Assembly: GCF_009380215.1 (NCBI RefSeq)
Contig: NZ_WHUG01000005.1
Coordinates: forward strand, 248,001 to 312,000
Direction of reading: 5' to 3'
Source: Rugamonas aquatica
GTDB taxonomy: Bacteria > Pseudomonadota > Gammaproteobacteria > Burkholderiales > Burkholderiaceae_D
Length of the DNA stretch: 64,000 bases
Position numbers and translations under genes: made by a program. Under the pieces are notes generated by a model, which did no database searches, was not told the origin of the DNA, and saw nothing but the letters and a program-made list of their open reading frames with translations. Positions within the stretch are counted from its first letter, which is position 1. Each line of letters begins with the position of its first letter. Of this stretch, positions 41,512 through 49,606 are shown piece after piece.

Positions 41512-43527
41512 TCAGGCATGGCGGATCGCTAAACGTTGTTGTTTCGCCACAGGCCGCGCGGCCGGACGCGGTGCCGGAGCGCCGCCGCGCTCCTCGGTGC
41601 CCAGCACGAAGCGGCTCATCGCCCCCACCAGCTGCTGGGTCTGTTCTTCCAGGCTGGCCGAGGCCGCCGCCGTCTGTTCGACCAGGGCGGCATTCTGCTG
41701 GGTCATGTCGTCCATCTGCGTGACAGCCTCGTTGACTTGCTCGATGCCGGTGCCCTGCTCGGCCGATGCGGTCGCGATGTCCGACATGATGATGGTGATG
41801 CGCTGCACGCTGCTGACGATCTCGCCCATCGCCTCGCCGGCCTGGTCGGCCAGGCGGTTGCCGATCTCGACCTTCTCGACGCTGCGGCCGATCAGCTCCT
41901 TGATTTCCTTGGCTGCCGCGGCCGAGCGCTGCGCCAGGTTGCGCACCTCGCTGGCGACCACCGCGAAGCCACGGCCCTGCTCGCCCGCGCGGGCCGCCTC
42001 CACGGCCGCGTTCAGCGCCAGGATGTTGGTCTGGAAGGCGATGCCGTCGATCACGCTGATGATGTCGACGATCTTGTGCGAACTCTCGTTGATCTCGCCC
42101 ATCGTCTGCACCACCTGCGACACCACCTCGCCGCCGTGGGTGGCGACATCGGCCGCGCTGATCACCAGCTGGTTGGCCTGGCGCGCATTGTCGGCGTTCT
42201 GGCGCACGGTCGAGGTCAGCTCTTCCATCGACGACGCGGTCTCCTCCAGATTGGACGCCTGCGATTCCAGCCGCGCCGACACATCGGCATTGCCGCTGGC
42301 GATGTCGCGCGTGGCCGCGCTGATATGGTCGATGCTGCCGCGCACCTCGCCGACGATGCCGCGCAGGCTGTCGTTCATGTCCCGCAGCGCGCGCAGCATC
42401 TGCCCCACTTCGTTGGGCGCGCCGACATCGAAGTCGTTGACCAGATTGCCGCGCGCCACGCTCTGCGCCACGGCGATCGCATTGTTCAGCGGCCGCGTCA
42501 CCGAGCGCGAGATCAGCAGCGCCACATAGCCGGCCAGCGCCAGCAAGCCCAGCATGGCGCCCAGCATCGTCCAGCGGGTGACGTAGAAGGCGCGGATCTT
42601 GTCGTCGAGGATGGTGTCGAGCTGCTTGCTGGCCGCCGCGTTGAGCGCGAACTGCAGGTCGATGGCCTTGGTCGACAGCGCCACATAATTTTCCGCCGAA
42701 TAGGTCAGCGCTTCGGGCTGCACGATTTCCTTGTTGGCCAGCTCGATAATCTGGCGCGCGGCCTGGTCGGCGTCGCGCATGGCGGGGGCCAGCGTGGTTT
42801 CAAACTCGCCGTTGTAGCGGGTGGCCTTGTAGAACGCGGTCAGCGTCTGGTCCAGGCGGTCGGTCACGCGCGCCACGATGGACGACAGTTGCTGGCGGTC
42901 GGCCGTGGTCGCCTCCTTCTTCGCCAGCAGGCCGGCGCCGCGTGCGCGCGTCTTGCCCAGCTCCTCGGCCAGATAGGGCAGCTGATAGAACATGGCCTGG
43001 ATCAGCTGGTAGGTGTCGCGGTCGGGGTCAAGGCTGAGGCCGTAGAAGTCGCCGATCAGGTCGTTCACCTTGAGCAGCTTGGGCACCAGCGCCGTATGCG
43101 CGGCGTAGCTTTGCGTGACCGGGATGCTTTTATTGGCGACCTGGCTGCGTAAGGTTTCCCAATCGCCGCGCGCCTGGGCCCAGGCGGCGTCCAGGGTGGT
43201 GTCGTGCAGGCTTTTCACCAGCGCATCGGTGGTCGCATAGGCGCTGTCGGCCTCTTTCTGCTTGGCCGCGCGCTTCTCCTCGGCGGCCGTCACCCCGCCC
43301 AGCACCAGCGCCGACAAGCCCCGATGCTGCTGGGTCAGCTGCACCACGCGCAGGCCGTCGAGCACGGCGGGGACGCCGGTACGCTCATCCAGGTAGGCAT
43401 CCAGCGACTTGCCCGCCTCCCGCATGTAGAGCCAGGTCGGTATGCTCGCCAGTATCACGGCAATCAGGCTCAGGATCAGGAATTTGTGCCCCAGCCGGAG
43501 GCCGCCAAGAGAGGAGTGCTTGTCCAT
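41512..43527 (-). CDS. Methyl-accepting chemotaxis protein with NIT-like sensor region
   Basis: A 671-residue chemoreceptor starting 'MDKHSSLGGLRLGHKFLIL'; upstream in-frame codons lack a ribosome site. TM1 is about residues 17-35. A long periplasmic helical domain of about 280 residues opens with 'LTQQHRGLSALVLGG', which resembles the NIT nitrate-sensing motif. TM2 ('MLGAMLGLLALAGYVALLIS'), HAMP and the signalling tip 'VEAARAGEQGRGFAVVASE' follow. Unlike the receptor at 14444 it has no C-terminal xWxxF tether. It lies downstream of the DUF3334 gene on the same strand. Confidence 0.92.
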   Translation of the reverse strand: MDKHSSLGGLRLGHKFLILSLIAVILASIPTWLYMREAGKSLDAYLDERTGVPAVLDGLRVVQLTQQHRGLSALVLGGVTAAEEKRAAKQKEADSAYATTDALVKSLHDTTLDAAWAQARGDWETLRSQVANKSIPVTQSYAAHTALVPKLLKVNDLIGDFYGLSLDPDRDTYQLIQAMFYQLPYLAEELGKTRARGAGLLAKKEATTADRQQLSSIVARVTDRLDQTLTAFYKATRYNGEFETTLAPAMRDADQAARQIIELANKEIVQPEALTYSAENYVALSTKAIDLQFALNAAASKQLDTILDDKIRAFYVTRWTMLGAMLGLLALAGYVALLISRSVTRPLNNAIAVAQSVARGNLVNDFDVGAPNEVGQMLRALRDMNDSLRGIVGEVRGSIDHISAATRDIASGNADVSARLESQASNLEETASSMEELTSTVRQNADNARQANQLVISAADVATHGGEVVSQVVQTMGEINESSHKIVDIISVIDGIAFQTNILALNAAVEAARAGEQGRGFAVVASEVRNLAQRSAAAAKEIKELIGRSVEKVEIGNRLADQAGEAMGEIVSSVQRITIIMSDIATASAEQGTGIEQVNEAVTQMDDMTQQNAALVEQTAAASASLEEQTQQLVGAMSRFVLGTEERGGAPAPRPAARPVAKQQRLAIRHA

Positions 43528-43662
43528 GTCGCGCTTTCGTGAGTGCCAATCACTGGACCGCCCCGCTCCAGGCCCCTGCAGCGGTCCCCTGCTTTCGATC
43601 ATAGTCCGATAAAACTCGGCTGTGGTGGCTTTAAAGGCACAAGCAACCTGATCGCCCCGCCA

Positions 43663-44358
43663 CTACATGCCCAGGGATTTCAGCAGCTCGTCATTGGCCT
43701 CGTCCTCGGACGAGCTGTCGGACGCCATCGATGAGCCGCCCTGATTGCTGCGCTCCTGTTCCATCAGCGCGTCCGGATCTGTCACCTCGCTGGAATCGAA
43801 GTCGTGCAGACGGATGAACTCGGTTCGGTCGATCGCCAATTCCAGATAAAAGATATTACTCTTTTCCGTGTAGAAGGTGACGCGCCGCATCTCAGGGCGA
43901 TCCAGCGGCGTGTCGACGCTGAGCATGACCTGCTTGGTCAGCACCAGCATCTTCGGCTGGTTCTGCGTGATATTGGTTTGCAGTTCGCGCCGCACCTTGC
44001 CGGTGAAGTCGCCGACGATCTGGTTCATCAGCTCGCCCATGATGTTGGACACCTCGTCCGACGTGTGGGAGCTGGCCAGCTCCGACTTCGGCATGCCCAT
44101 GTGCAGCATGTAGCGCTCGTAGATTTCCATGGCGGTGTCGGCCGCGAAGTTCAGCACCACCAGGCCGGTGAAGCCGCCGTCGAACAACACGAAACAGCCG
44201 ATGTCCGGCTTCAGGCCGGTCTTGGTGATGCGCTGCACCATGCCGGAATAATTGACCTTGCTCTGGGTGGCGACGTTCAAGACACGGGTGACTGAATTGC
44301 ACAGACTCATCAGCAAGTCTTCGGTCCCGTACACGACTTCCTTGTTTTCCTCGCTCAT
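43663..44358 (-). CDS. DUF3334 protein, CheX/CheC-like
   Basis: A 231-residue protein whose first 190 residues resemble the CheC/CheX/FliY fold. The segment 'IMGELMNQIVGDF' carries an ExxN motif (E109, N112) like the active site of CheY-P phosphatases. A predicted disordered acidic tail (about 195-231) follows, rich in Ser, Asp and Glu. The length and sequence match what I recall of DUF3334. An AGAGG ribosome site precedes the ATG. It lies between a small helical protein and a chemoreceptor, which supports a chemotaxis-adaptation role. Phosphatase activity is an inference. Confidence 0.78.
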   Translation of the reverse strand: MSEENKEVVYGTEDLLMSLCNSVTRVLNVATQSKVNYSGMVQRITKTGLKPDIGCFVLFDGGFTGLVVLNFAADTAMEIYERYMLHMGMPKSELASSHTSDEVSNIMGELMNQIVGDFTGKVRRELQTNITQNQPKMLVLTKQVMLSVDTPLDRPEMRRVTFYTEKSNIFYLELAIDRTEFIRLHDFDSSEVTDPDALMEQERSNQGGSSMASDSSSEDEANDELLKSLGM

Positions 44359-44367
44359 AATCTACCT

Positions 44368-44580
44368 CTATTTATTTTTAAAAGATGAAAGCACAGTTTC
44401 CTGGTCCAGCGAGAGACGGAACAAGACCACTTCGCTCAGCAAGCGGACGACCTCATCTTTCCATTCCTGGTTACTGCCTGCGGCCGGCATGGCGGCCAGC
44501 GTATTGCGCAAGAGCGCGACTTCGCGCTCCAAGGCACGCACCCGCTGCACCTGATCGACCGCCTCGGCTGAGATGACCAT
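44368..44580 (-). CDS. Small helical (coiled-coil) protein upstream of DUF3334 gene
   Basis: A 70-residue protein, 'MVISAEAVDQVQRVRALERE' at the start, with a heptad-like leucine/valine pattern over residues 8-28 and again over 42-60. An AAGGGAA ribosome site precedes the ATG, and the gene ends 9 bp before the DUF3334 start, so it is very likely translated and co-transcribed. It has no recognisable family. It could be a docking or dimerisation partner of the DUF3334 protein. Confidence 0.65.
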   Translation of the reverse strand: MVISAEAVDQVQRVRALEREVALLRNTLAAMPAAGSNQEWKDEVVRLLSEVVLFRLSLDQETVLSSFKNK

Positions 44581-44777
44581 CGCGTTCCCTTCTGGCCAGA
44601 AATAAGATTCAGAATACCGAGGTGCAAGATTCCCGTCTACCGGAATCGCGCATTTCGGTGAGAATTAGCTGCCAAAATGCAAAAACCCCAACGGCTGCAA
44701 AAAAACGCTGCAAAGCCCGTGATTTCCGACTGGACAGTAGCCATAATGGCATGACACCGTTCACCAACGAAACGCCC

Positions 44778-45650
44778 ATGCGCGCCCTACTCCTCGCCCT
44801 GAGCCTGACGCTGCCCGCCAGTGCGGCGGCCCAGGCTGTGATGACTTGGCTGATGCCGGACCTGCCACCGGCGTCGATACGCGCGCGCGACCAGCCCAGC
44901 GCCGGCATCACCGACGCCCAGATCGCCTACGTGCAGGCGCACTGGCCGGAAGTCCAGCACCGCTTCGTGTATGCCAACCTCAAGCGCACCTGGACCATGC
45001 TGGATGCGGGCGAGCCGGTGTGCTACTCATTTACCCTGATTAACGCCGAACGCTTGAAGCGCGCCCACATCGTCGAAACCGGCCTGTTGCCGCCGCTGCA
45101 GCTGGTGGTGCGGGCCGAGGTCGCGGCGGCGCTGCCGCTCAACGCCAACGGCGAGGTCGACCTGCCGCGGCTGCTGGCGATGCCCGAACTGCGCGGCCTG
45201 ATCAGCGAGAAGCGCAGCTTCGGCACGCAGCTCGACACGGCGCTGCGCCGGCGCCCGCCGAACTCGACGCTCAAACAGACGGTGATCGGCAGCTACGGCG
45301 AAAACATCCTGTCGAAAATGCTGCTGAGCCGGGCCGACTACACCATCGATTACGACTTCATCCTTGCCTATTACAAGGACCGCAACCCCAGGCTGGGGGT
45401 GCTGCGCAGCTTCCCTATCGCCGGCAACGCCGAGCCGATCAAGCTCGGCTTCGCCTGTCCGAAGACGGACTGGGGCAAGGCCACGGCGCGCAAGCTGGAC
45501 GAGCTGCTGGCGAGCAAGGAAGGCGCGCGAGCCCTGCGCAACAGCATCGACAAATGGATCAGCCCGGATGCCCGGCAACGCTACGCCGAGCAGTTCTCGG
45601 CCTTCTACCGGCGCCGCGAAAAGCCGATGCTGGCGCCAGGCGGGCCTTAG
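44778..45650 (+). CDS. TIGR02285-like periplasmic protein (solute-binding fold)
   Basis: A 290-residue protein with a signal peptide ('MRALLLALSLTLPASAAAQA') and the opening 'VMTWLMPDLPPASI'. I associate this opening with the TIGR02285 family, related to family 3 solute-binding proteins. The start at 44778 places the signal peptide first; a start nine codons upstream is possible. It has a partner of similar fold 22 bp downstream. No permease is nearby. The ligand is unknown. Confidence 0.75.
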   Translation: MRALLLALSLTLPASAAAQAVMTWLMPDLPPASIRARDQPSAGITDAQIAYVQAHWPEVQHRFVYANLKRTWTMLDAGEPVCYSFTLINAERLKRAHIVETGLLPPLQLVVRAEVAAALPLNANGEVDLPRLLAMPELRGLISEKRSFGTQLDTALRRRPPNSTLKQTVIGSYGENILSKMLLSRADYTIDYDFILAYYKDRNPRLGVLRSFPIAGNAEPIKLGFACPKTDWGKATARKLDELLASKEGARALRNSIDKWISPDARQRYAEQFSAFYRRREKPMLAPGGP

Positions 45651-45672
45651 ACCAGGGACGGAGGGCAAATCC

Positions 45673-46539
45673 ATGCACATACTTCTTGCATTAGTGGTAG
45701 CCATCATGTGCAACTGCGTCCGCGCGGAAGAGCTGCTTGCGCCCAACTTCAACCAGCGCGAGCCTTGGAAAGCCTACATCCTGGAACTGCTCACCACGGC
45801 GCTGGCCAAGGCGCCGGCTGCGGAACCGGATCAATGGCGCTGGGTGGACACACGCATGAACCAGGATCGCGCCTTTGCGATGCTGCGCGCCGGGCGGGAT
45901 CTGGATATCTACTGGAGCATGACGTCGATGGCCCGCGAACAGGGCGTGATTCCAGTACGCATCCCGCTGATGAAAGGCTTGCTGGGCTGCCGGCTGATGA
46001 TTATCCGCAAGGATTCGGTCGAGCGCTTCGCGCAGGTCAAGACCATGGCCGACCTGAAGCGCATCAGCATCGGCCAGGGCCTGGATTGGCCGGACACCGC
46101 CATCAACCTGGCGGCGGGGCTGCACGTGGTGACATCGTCCTCGTACGAGACGCTGGTGCGCATGTTGACGGCGAAGCGCTTCGACGGCATCGCCCTGGGA
46201 GCGAACGAGGTTGATGAGGAGCTGGCCAAGCAAGGGGATGCCGATCTGACCATCGAGAAAACCTTCGCGATCGCCTACCCTGCGCCGGTGTTTTTCTTTG
46301 TTTCGCCGAAGAAGAAGGCGCTGGCCGAGCGTATCGAAAAAGGCTTGCGCCTGATGATGGAGGACGGCACGTTCAACGCCATATTCGACCGGCGCTGGAG
46401 CAAATCGCTGATTGCCAACAACATGAAACACCGGCTGGTGTTTCACATCCCCAATCCTCTGCTGTCACCGCAGACGGCGGAAATGATACGGCGCCATCCC
46501 GAATATTTCCTGTTCCCGCCCGCGCTACCGGAAAAGTAA
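45673..46539 (+). CDS. Periplasmic substrate-binding protein-like, second of tandem pair
   Basis: A 288-residue protein with a short signal peptide ('MHILLALVVAIMCNCVRA') and SBP features ('AMLRAGRDLDIYWSMTSMAR', 'KTMADLKRISIGQGLDW', 'FFFVSPKKKALAERIEKGL'). A GGAGGG precedes the ATG at 45673. It follows the TIGR02285-like gene by 22 bp and is probably co-transcribed. It is distinct in sequence from the binding protein at 34977. It may deliver a ligand to a sensor, since no transporter genes are present. Confidence 0.78.
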   Translation: MHILLALVVAIMCNCVRAEELLAPNFNQREPWKAYILELLTTALAKAPAAEPDQWRWVDTRMNQDRAFAMLRAGRDLDIYWSMTSMAREQGVIPVRIPLMKGLLGCRLMIIRKDSVERFAQVKTMADLKRISIGQGLDWPDTAINLAAGLHVVTSSSYETLVRMLTAKRFDGIALGANEVDEELAKQGDADLTIEKTFAIAYPAPVFFFVSPKKKALAERIEKGLRLMMEDGTFNAIFDRRWSKSLIANNMKHRLVFHIPNPLLSPQTAEMIRRHPEYFLFPPALPEK

Positions 46540-46638
46540 GCGCTGAAATCGACACGCCATGTAACATTAAGTAACGCACTGTATCTGAAATTGCCAAAAT
46601 TGATACATTTTACGCTTTCCATATGAGAAAGTGTTTTC

Positions 46639-47658
46639 ATGAAATCAATTTTAGGCCACAGCATGCTGTGCTTGTTGACCGCCGGCCTGCTGGCCAGCCC
46701 GCAGGCGGACGCCGGCGAGGTGGCGGCGGGCAAAAAGCCGGTCGTCAGCATCCGTAGAATGAGTGACCTGGTCAAAGAATTGGCCAGCCCGAAATACGCC
46801 GGCCGCTTGCCGGGCACAGCGGGGGACCGCCTGTCGCTCAATGTCATCGTCAACGAGTTCAAGGCCATCGGGCTGGTTCCCGCCGGCACCGACGGCTATC
46901 TGCAACCCTTCACCACGACCATCGTCGAGCCGGACGGCGAAAGCCACGGCAACCCGGAGAATCCCCTGCTGGGCGAGCGCATGGCGACCAGCAATGTGAT
47001 CGGCATCATCCCGGGCAACGATCCGGAATTGTCCGATGAAGTCATCATCATCAGCGCCCACCGGGACCATCTGGGGCAGACGCCCGACGACATCCACTAC
47101 CCCGGCGCCAACGACGACCTGTCCGGACTGGCGGCGACGATGGAGCTGGCGCGCATGTTCATGCAGCACAAGGGGGAAAATAAACGCACGCTGATGTTTG
47201 TCGCCTACGGCGCGGAAGAGCAGCATGAAATGGGTTCGATGCACCACGTCGCCCACCCGCTGCCGAACTTCCCGAACGAGAACATCGTGCTGATGATATC
47301 GATCGACATGATCGGACTGGGCTACGACAAGTGGAGCAGCTACACGCCGGCGCAGCTGAACCGCTACGCCAACACGTGGTTTGACGAGGTCTACAACGGC
47401 GTCAATGACGACAGCGACGACTATTCACACGAATATCCGCCCGAGAAGAGCGGAACATTTTCCTACGATGCCGGCCCCTTCGGCAAAATCGGCATCAACA
47501 ACCGGGTATTCGGCAAGGCCGAGGGCATCCCCCACTACCACAAGACCACCGACAGCTGGGAGAACGTGCACTTCGGCCCGGCGGCCATAGTCACCAGGAC
47601 GATTTTTGATTTTCTGTGGAAGGTGGACCAGGATCCAAGAGCGCACGCCAAGCCTTGA
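46639..47658 (+). CDS. Secreted M28-family zinc aminopeptidase
   Basis: A 339-residue protein with a signal peptide (to about residue 25) and the M28 co-catalytic metal ligands in order: H141 in 'SAHRDHLG', D159 in 'PGANDDLSG', the E193/E194 pair in 'YGAEEQ', D223 in 'SIDMIGLG', and the final histidine in 'PHYHKTTDSW'. Family enzymes are exported aminopeptidases or carboxypeptidases using two zinc ions. The set is complete, so it is probably active. It is a single gene. Its substrate is unknown, though peptide scavenging is the usual role. Confidence 0.9.
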   Translation: MKSILGHSMLCLLTAGLLASPQADAGEVAAGKKPVVSIRRMSDLVKELASPKYAGRLPGTAGDRLSLNVIVNEFKAIGLVPAGTDGYLQPFTTTIVEPDGESHGNPENPLLGERMATSNVIGIIPGNDPELSDEVIIISAHRDHLGQTPDDIHYPGANDDLSGLAATMELARMFMQHKGENKRTLMFVAYGAEEQHEMGSMHHVAHPLPNFPNENIVLMISIDMIGLGYDKWSSYTPAQLNRYANTWFDEVYNGVNDDSDDYSHEYPPEKSGTFSYDAGPFGKIGINNRVFGKAEGIPHYHKTTDSWENVHFGPAAIVTRTIFDFLWKVDQDPRAHAKP

Positions 47659-47716
47659 GTTAAGCGCCTGCAAGCCAGCCGTTCTAAACAACGGCTACGT
47701 CTAATGAGACGGGAAC

Positions 47717-47753
47717 GAAAAAAGGGGATACACGCCGAAACATGTAACCCCTT
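47717..47753 (-). terminator. Terminator of tRNA-Asn (47775)
   Basis: On the minus strand AAGGGG and CCCCTT close a hairpin with further pairing (TACA/TGTA) inside, followed by TTTTTT. It starts about 22 bases after the tRNA end and could also act on the convergent M28 transcript. Confidence 0.65.
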
Positions 47754-47774
47754 GATTCTGTACAACTTAAATTC

Positions 47775-47850
47775 TGGCTCCCCGACCTGGACTCGAACCA
47801 GGGACCTGCGGATTAACAGTCCGTCGCTCTACCGACTGAGCTATCAGGGA
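47775..47850 (-). tRNA. tRNA-Asn (GTT)
   Basis: A 76-base gene with encoded CCA and anticodon GTT, identical over its body to the copy at 38869. A TATAAT on the minus strand lies about 10 bases upstream of the 5' end. It sits between the M28 peptidase and the histidine kinase genes. Confidence 0.97.
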
Positions 47851-47943
47851 ATTGAGGCCCGAATTATATCTGCTCAAAACGGATTTGGCGACCCCGTCGT
47901 GAAATTTTTTATGCTGATTTGCAAGATCGCCAACTTCGCGGCA

Positions 47944-49275
47944 CTAAACAGCGTGCTCCACCGGCGCCACCCTCGGCACGCGCAGCGTGAAGCAGGCACC
48001 CTGCCCCGGCTCGCTGTCCACGCGCACGCTGCCGCGCAAGGCGGTCGTTACCTGGTTGTACACAACATGCAAGCCCAGCCCGCCACCGCCCTGCCCCAGC
48101 CGGGTGGTGAAGAAGGGATCGAACACGCGCGCCAGATCGATCGCAGGGATGCCGACGCCGTCGTCGGCCACGCTCACTTCAATCCAGTCATCGGCCTGCC
48201 GGTGCGCCGCGATCCGGATCTGGCCCTGCACGCCGCCGGGGAACGCATGTATCAACGCATTGTTGACCAGATTGACCAGCGCCTGCCCCAGCGGGTCCGG
48301 ATAGCTGTCCATGGTGATGCCTTCGTCCACCTCGCACAGCACGCTGTGGCCGCTCTGGCGGATGGCCGACGCCAGCGTCGCCAGGATCTCGCCAAACGTC
48401 TTTTTCAAATCGAACTCGCGCCGCCCCGTACCGGACTGGTCCACCGCGACCTGCTTGAAACTGTCGACCAGCTCGGCCGCCCGGCCCAGGCTATTGAGCA
48501 GGATATCCGCGCCCCGGTCGACGCCGCCGATGAAGTCGTGCATGCGCGTGCGCGTCACGCCCGCTTCAAGCTCCGTGGAGATCGCCTCGGCATTGCTCTT
48601 GAGCGTGCTGGCCACCATCAAGCCATTGCCGATCGGCGTGTTCAGCTCGTGCGCCACGCCCGCCACCAGCTTGCCCAGGGCCGACATTTTCTCAGCCCGC
48701 AGCAACTCGGCCTGCATCGTACTGATCCGGTCCAGCGCGGCCTTCAGGTCGCTATTGCTGCGCAACAGCGCCCGGTTGACCTTGAGCAGGTCGGCATTGC
48801 TGGCGATGAGTTTCTGCTGCTGGTCCATGACCTGGAAGTCGGCCTCGATCGCCCGCTTGATCTCCCACAGCAGATCGACGTAACGCTGCTGATACACGCG
48901 CTTCTTGCTGTCGAGCACACAGATCGTGCCGAACACCTCGTCATCGGGCCACACCAGCGGCACGCCCAGGTAGGAAATCATGTTCAGCGCAACGTCGGGA
49001 TTGTCTTTCCAGTGCTCGTCTTCCAGCGCGTGAGGCACGTGCAGCATGGCGCGCGTGGCCATCACCGTTTCACAGTACAGGCCGGTGTTCAGATTGGCTT
49101 TTTCATCCGCCTCGTAGGGATTGCCGGGCGTATGGCTGGAGACCAGCACTTCGATCTGCTGCGGCAGCACGCGCATGATCAGGCCGGCCGGCACATCGAA
49201 CACCTCGGCCATCACATTCGTGGTCTTCTGCCACTTCCCCAGGAAATCATCGGAAACAACATGCTCTTGAACCAT
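47944..49275 (-). CDS. GAF-domain sensor histidine kinase
   Basis: A 443-residue soluble kinase: a GAF domain (about 5-140), a coiled coil (140-195), a HisKA region with phospho-acceptor H209 in 'VAHELNTPIGNG', and an HATPase domain with the N box 'LVNNALIHAF', G1 'DDGVGIP' and G2 'GGGGLGLHVV'. No membrane segment is present, so it senses a cytosolic or diffusible signal. AAGGAG nine bases before the ATG supports the start at 49275. No response regulator is adjacent, so it is an orphan kinase. Confidence 0.9.
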   Translation of the reverse strand: MVQEHVVSDDFLGKWQKTTNVMAEVFDVPAGLIMRVLPQQIEVLVSSHTPGNPYEADEKANLNTGLYCETVMATRAMLHVPHALEDEHWKDNPDVALNMISYLGVPLVWPDDEVFGTICVLDSKKRVYQQRYVDLLWEIKRAIEADFQVMDQQQKLIASNADLLKVNRALLRSNSDLKAALDRISTMQAELLRAEKMSALGKLVAGVAHELNTPIGNGLMVASTLKSNAEAISTELEAGVTRTRMHDFIGGVDRGADILLNSLGRAAELVDSFKQVAVDQSGTGRREFDLKKTFGEILATLASAIRQSGHSVLCEVDEGITMDSYPDPLGQALVNLVNNALIHAFPGGVQGQIRIAAHRQADDWIEVSVADDGVGIPAIDLARVFDPFFTTRLGQGGGGLGLHVVYNQVTTALRGSVRVDSEPGQGACFTLRVPRVAPVEHAV

Positions 49276-49369
49276 CACGACAGGCTCCTTGATCAGTCGA
49301 AAACTGTGCAGTGATCCAGATGGTAGGCCGATTCGGCGAATAGTTGTAAAAAAATTCTCGCCGCAATGC

Positions 49370-49400
49370 AAAAAGCCCAACCGGTTAAGGCTGGGCTTTT
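49370..49400 (-). terminator. Terminator of tRNA-Asn (49409)
   Basis: On the minus strand AAAAGCCCAGCC and GGTTGGGCTTTTT form a strong stem with a T run. It lies just downstream of the tRNA and 95 bp upstream of the kinase gene. Its sequence is closely related to the terminator at 38821. Confidence 0.8.
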
Positions 49401-49408
49401 CTGTGTTC

Positions 49409-49484
49409 TGGCTCCCCGACCTGGACTCGAACCAGGGACCTGCGGATTAACAGTCCGTCGCTCTACCAACTGAGCTATCAGGGA
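49409..49484 (-). tRNA. tRNA-Asn (GTT), D-loop variant
   Basis: A 76-base gene with encoded CCA and anticodon GTT. It differs from the other two intact copies by one base in the D loop (CAGTTGG instead of CAGTCGG). It has its own promoter and terminator. Confidence 0.97.
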
Positions 49485-49495
49485 ATTGAGGCAAC

Positions 49496-49524
49496 ATTTT
49501 ATACTGTTTAGATCATTCTATCAA
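49496..49524 (-). promoter_or_regulatory. Promoter of tRNA-Asn (49409)
   Basis: On the minus strand TTGATA and TAAAAT are separated by 17 bases. The -10 box ends 11 bases before the tRNA 5' end, the same geometry as the copy at 38869. Confidence 0.6.
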
Positions 49525-49606
49525 GGTTTCTGACAGAGCAAGTTTTTCAGTATTTGTTGCATCCTTCCGAGTTAAGCTTAGTCGCTCAACCCGAAGAAGC
49601 AAGAGT

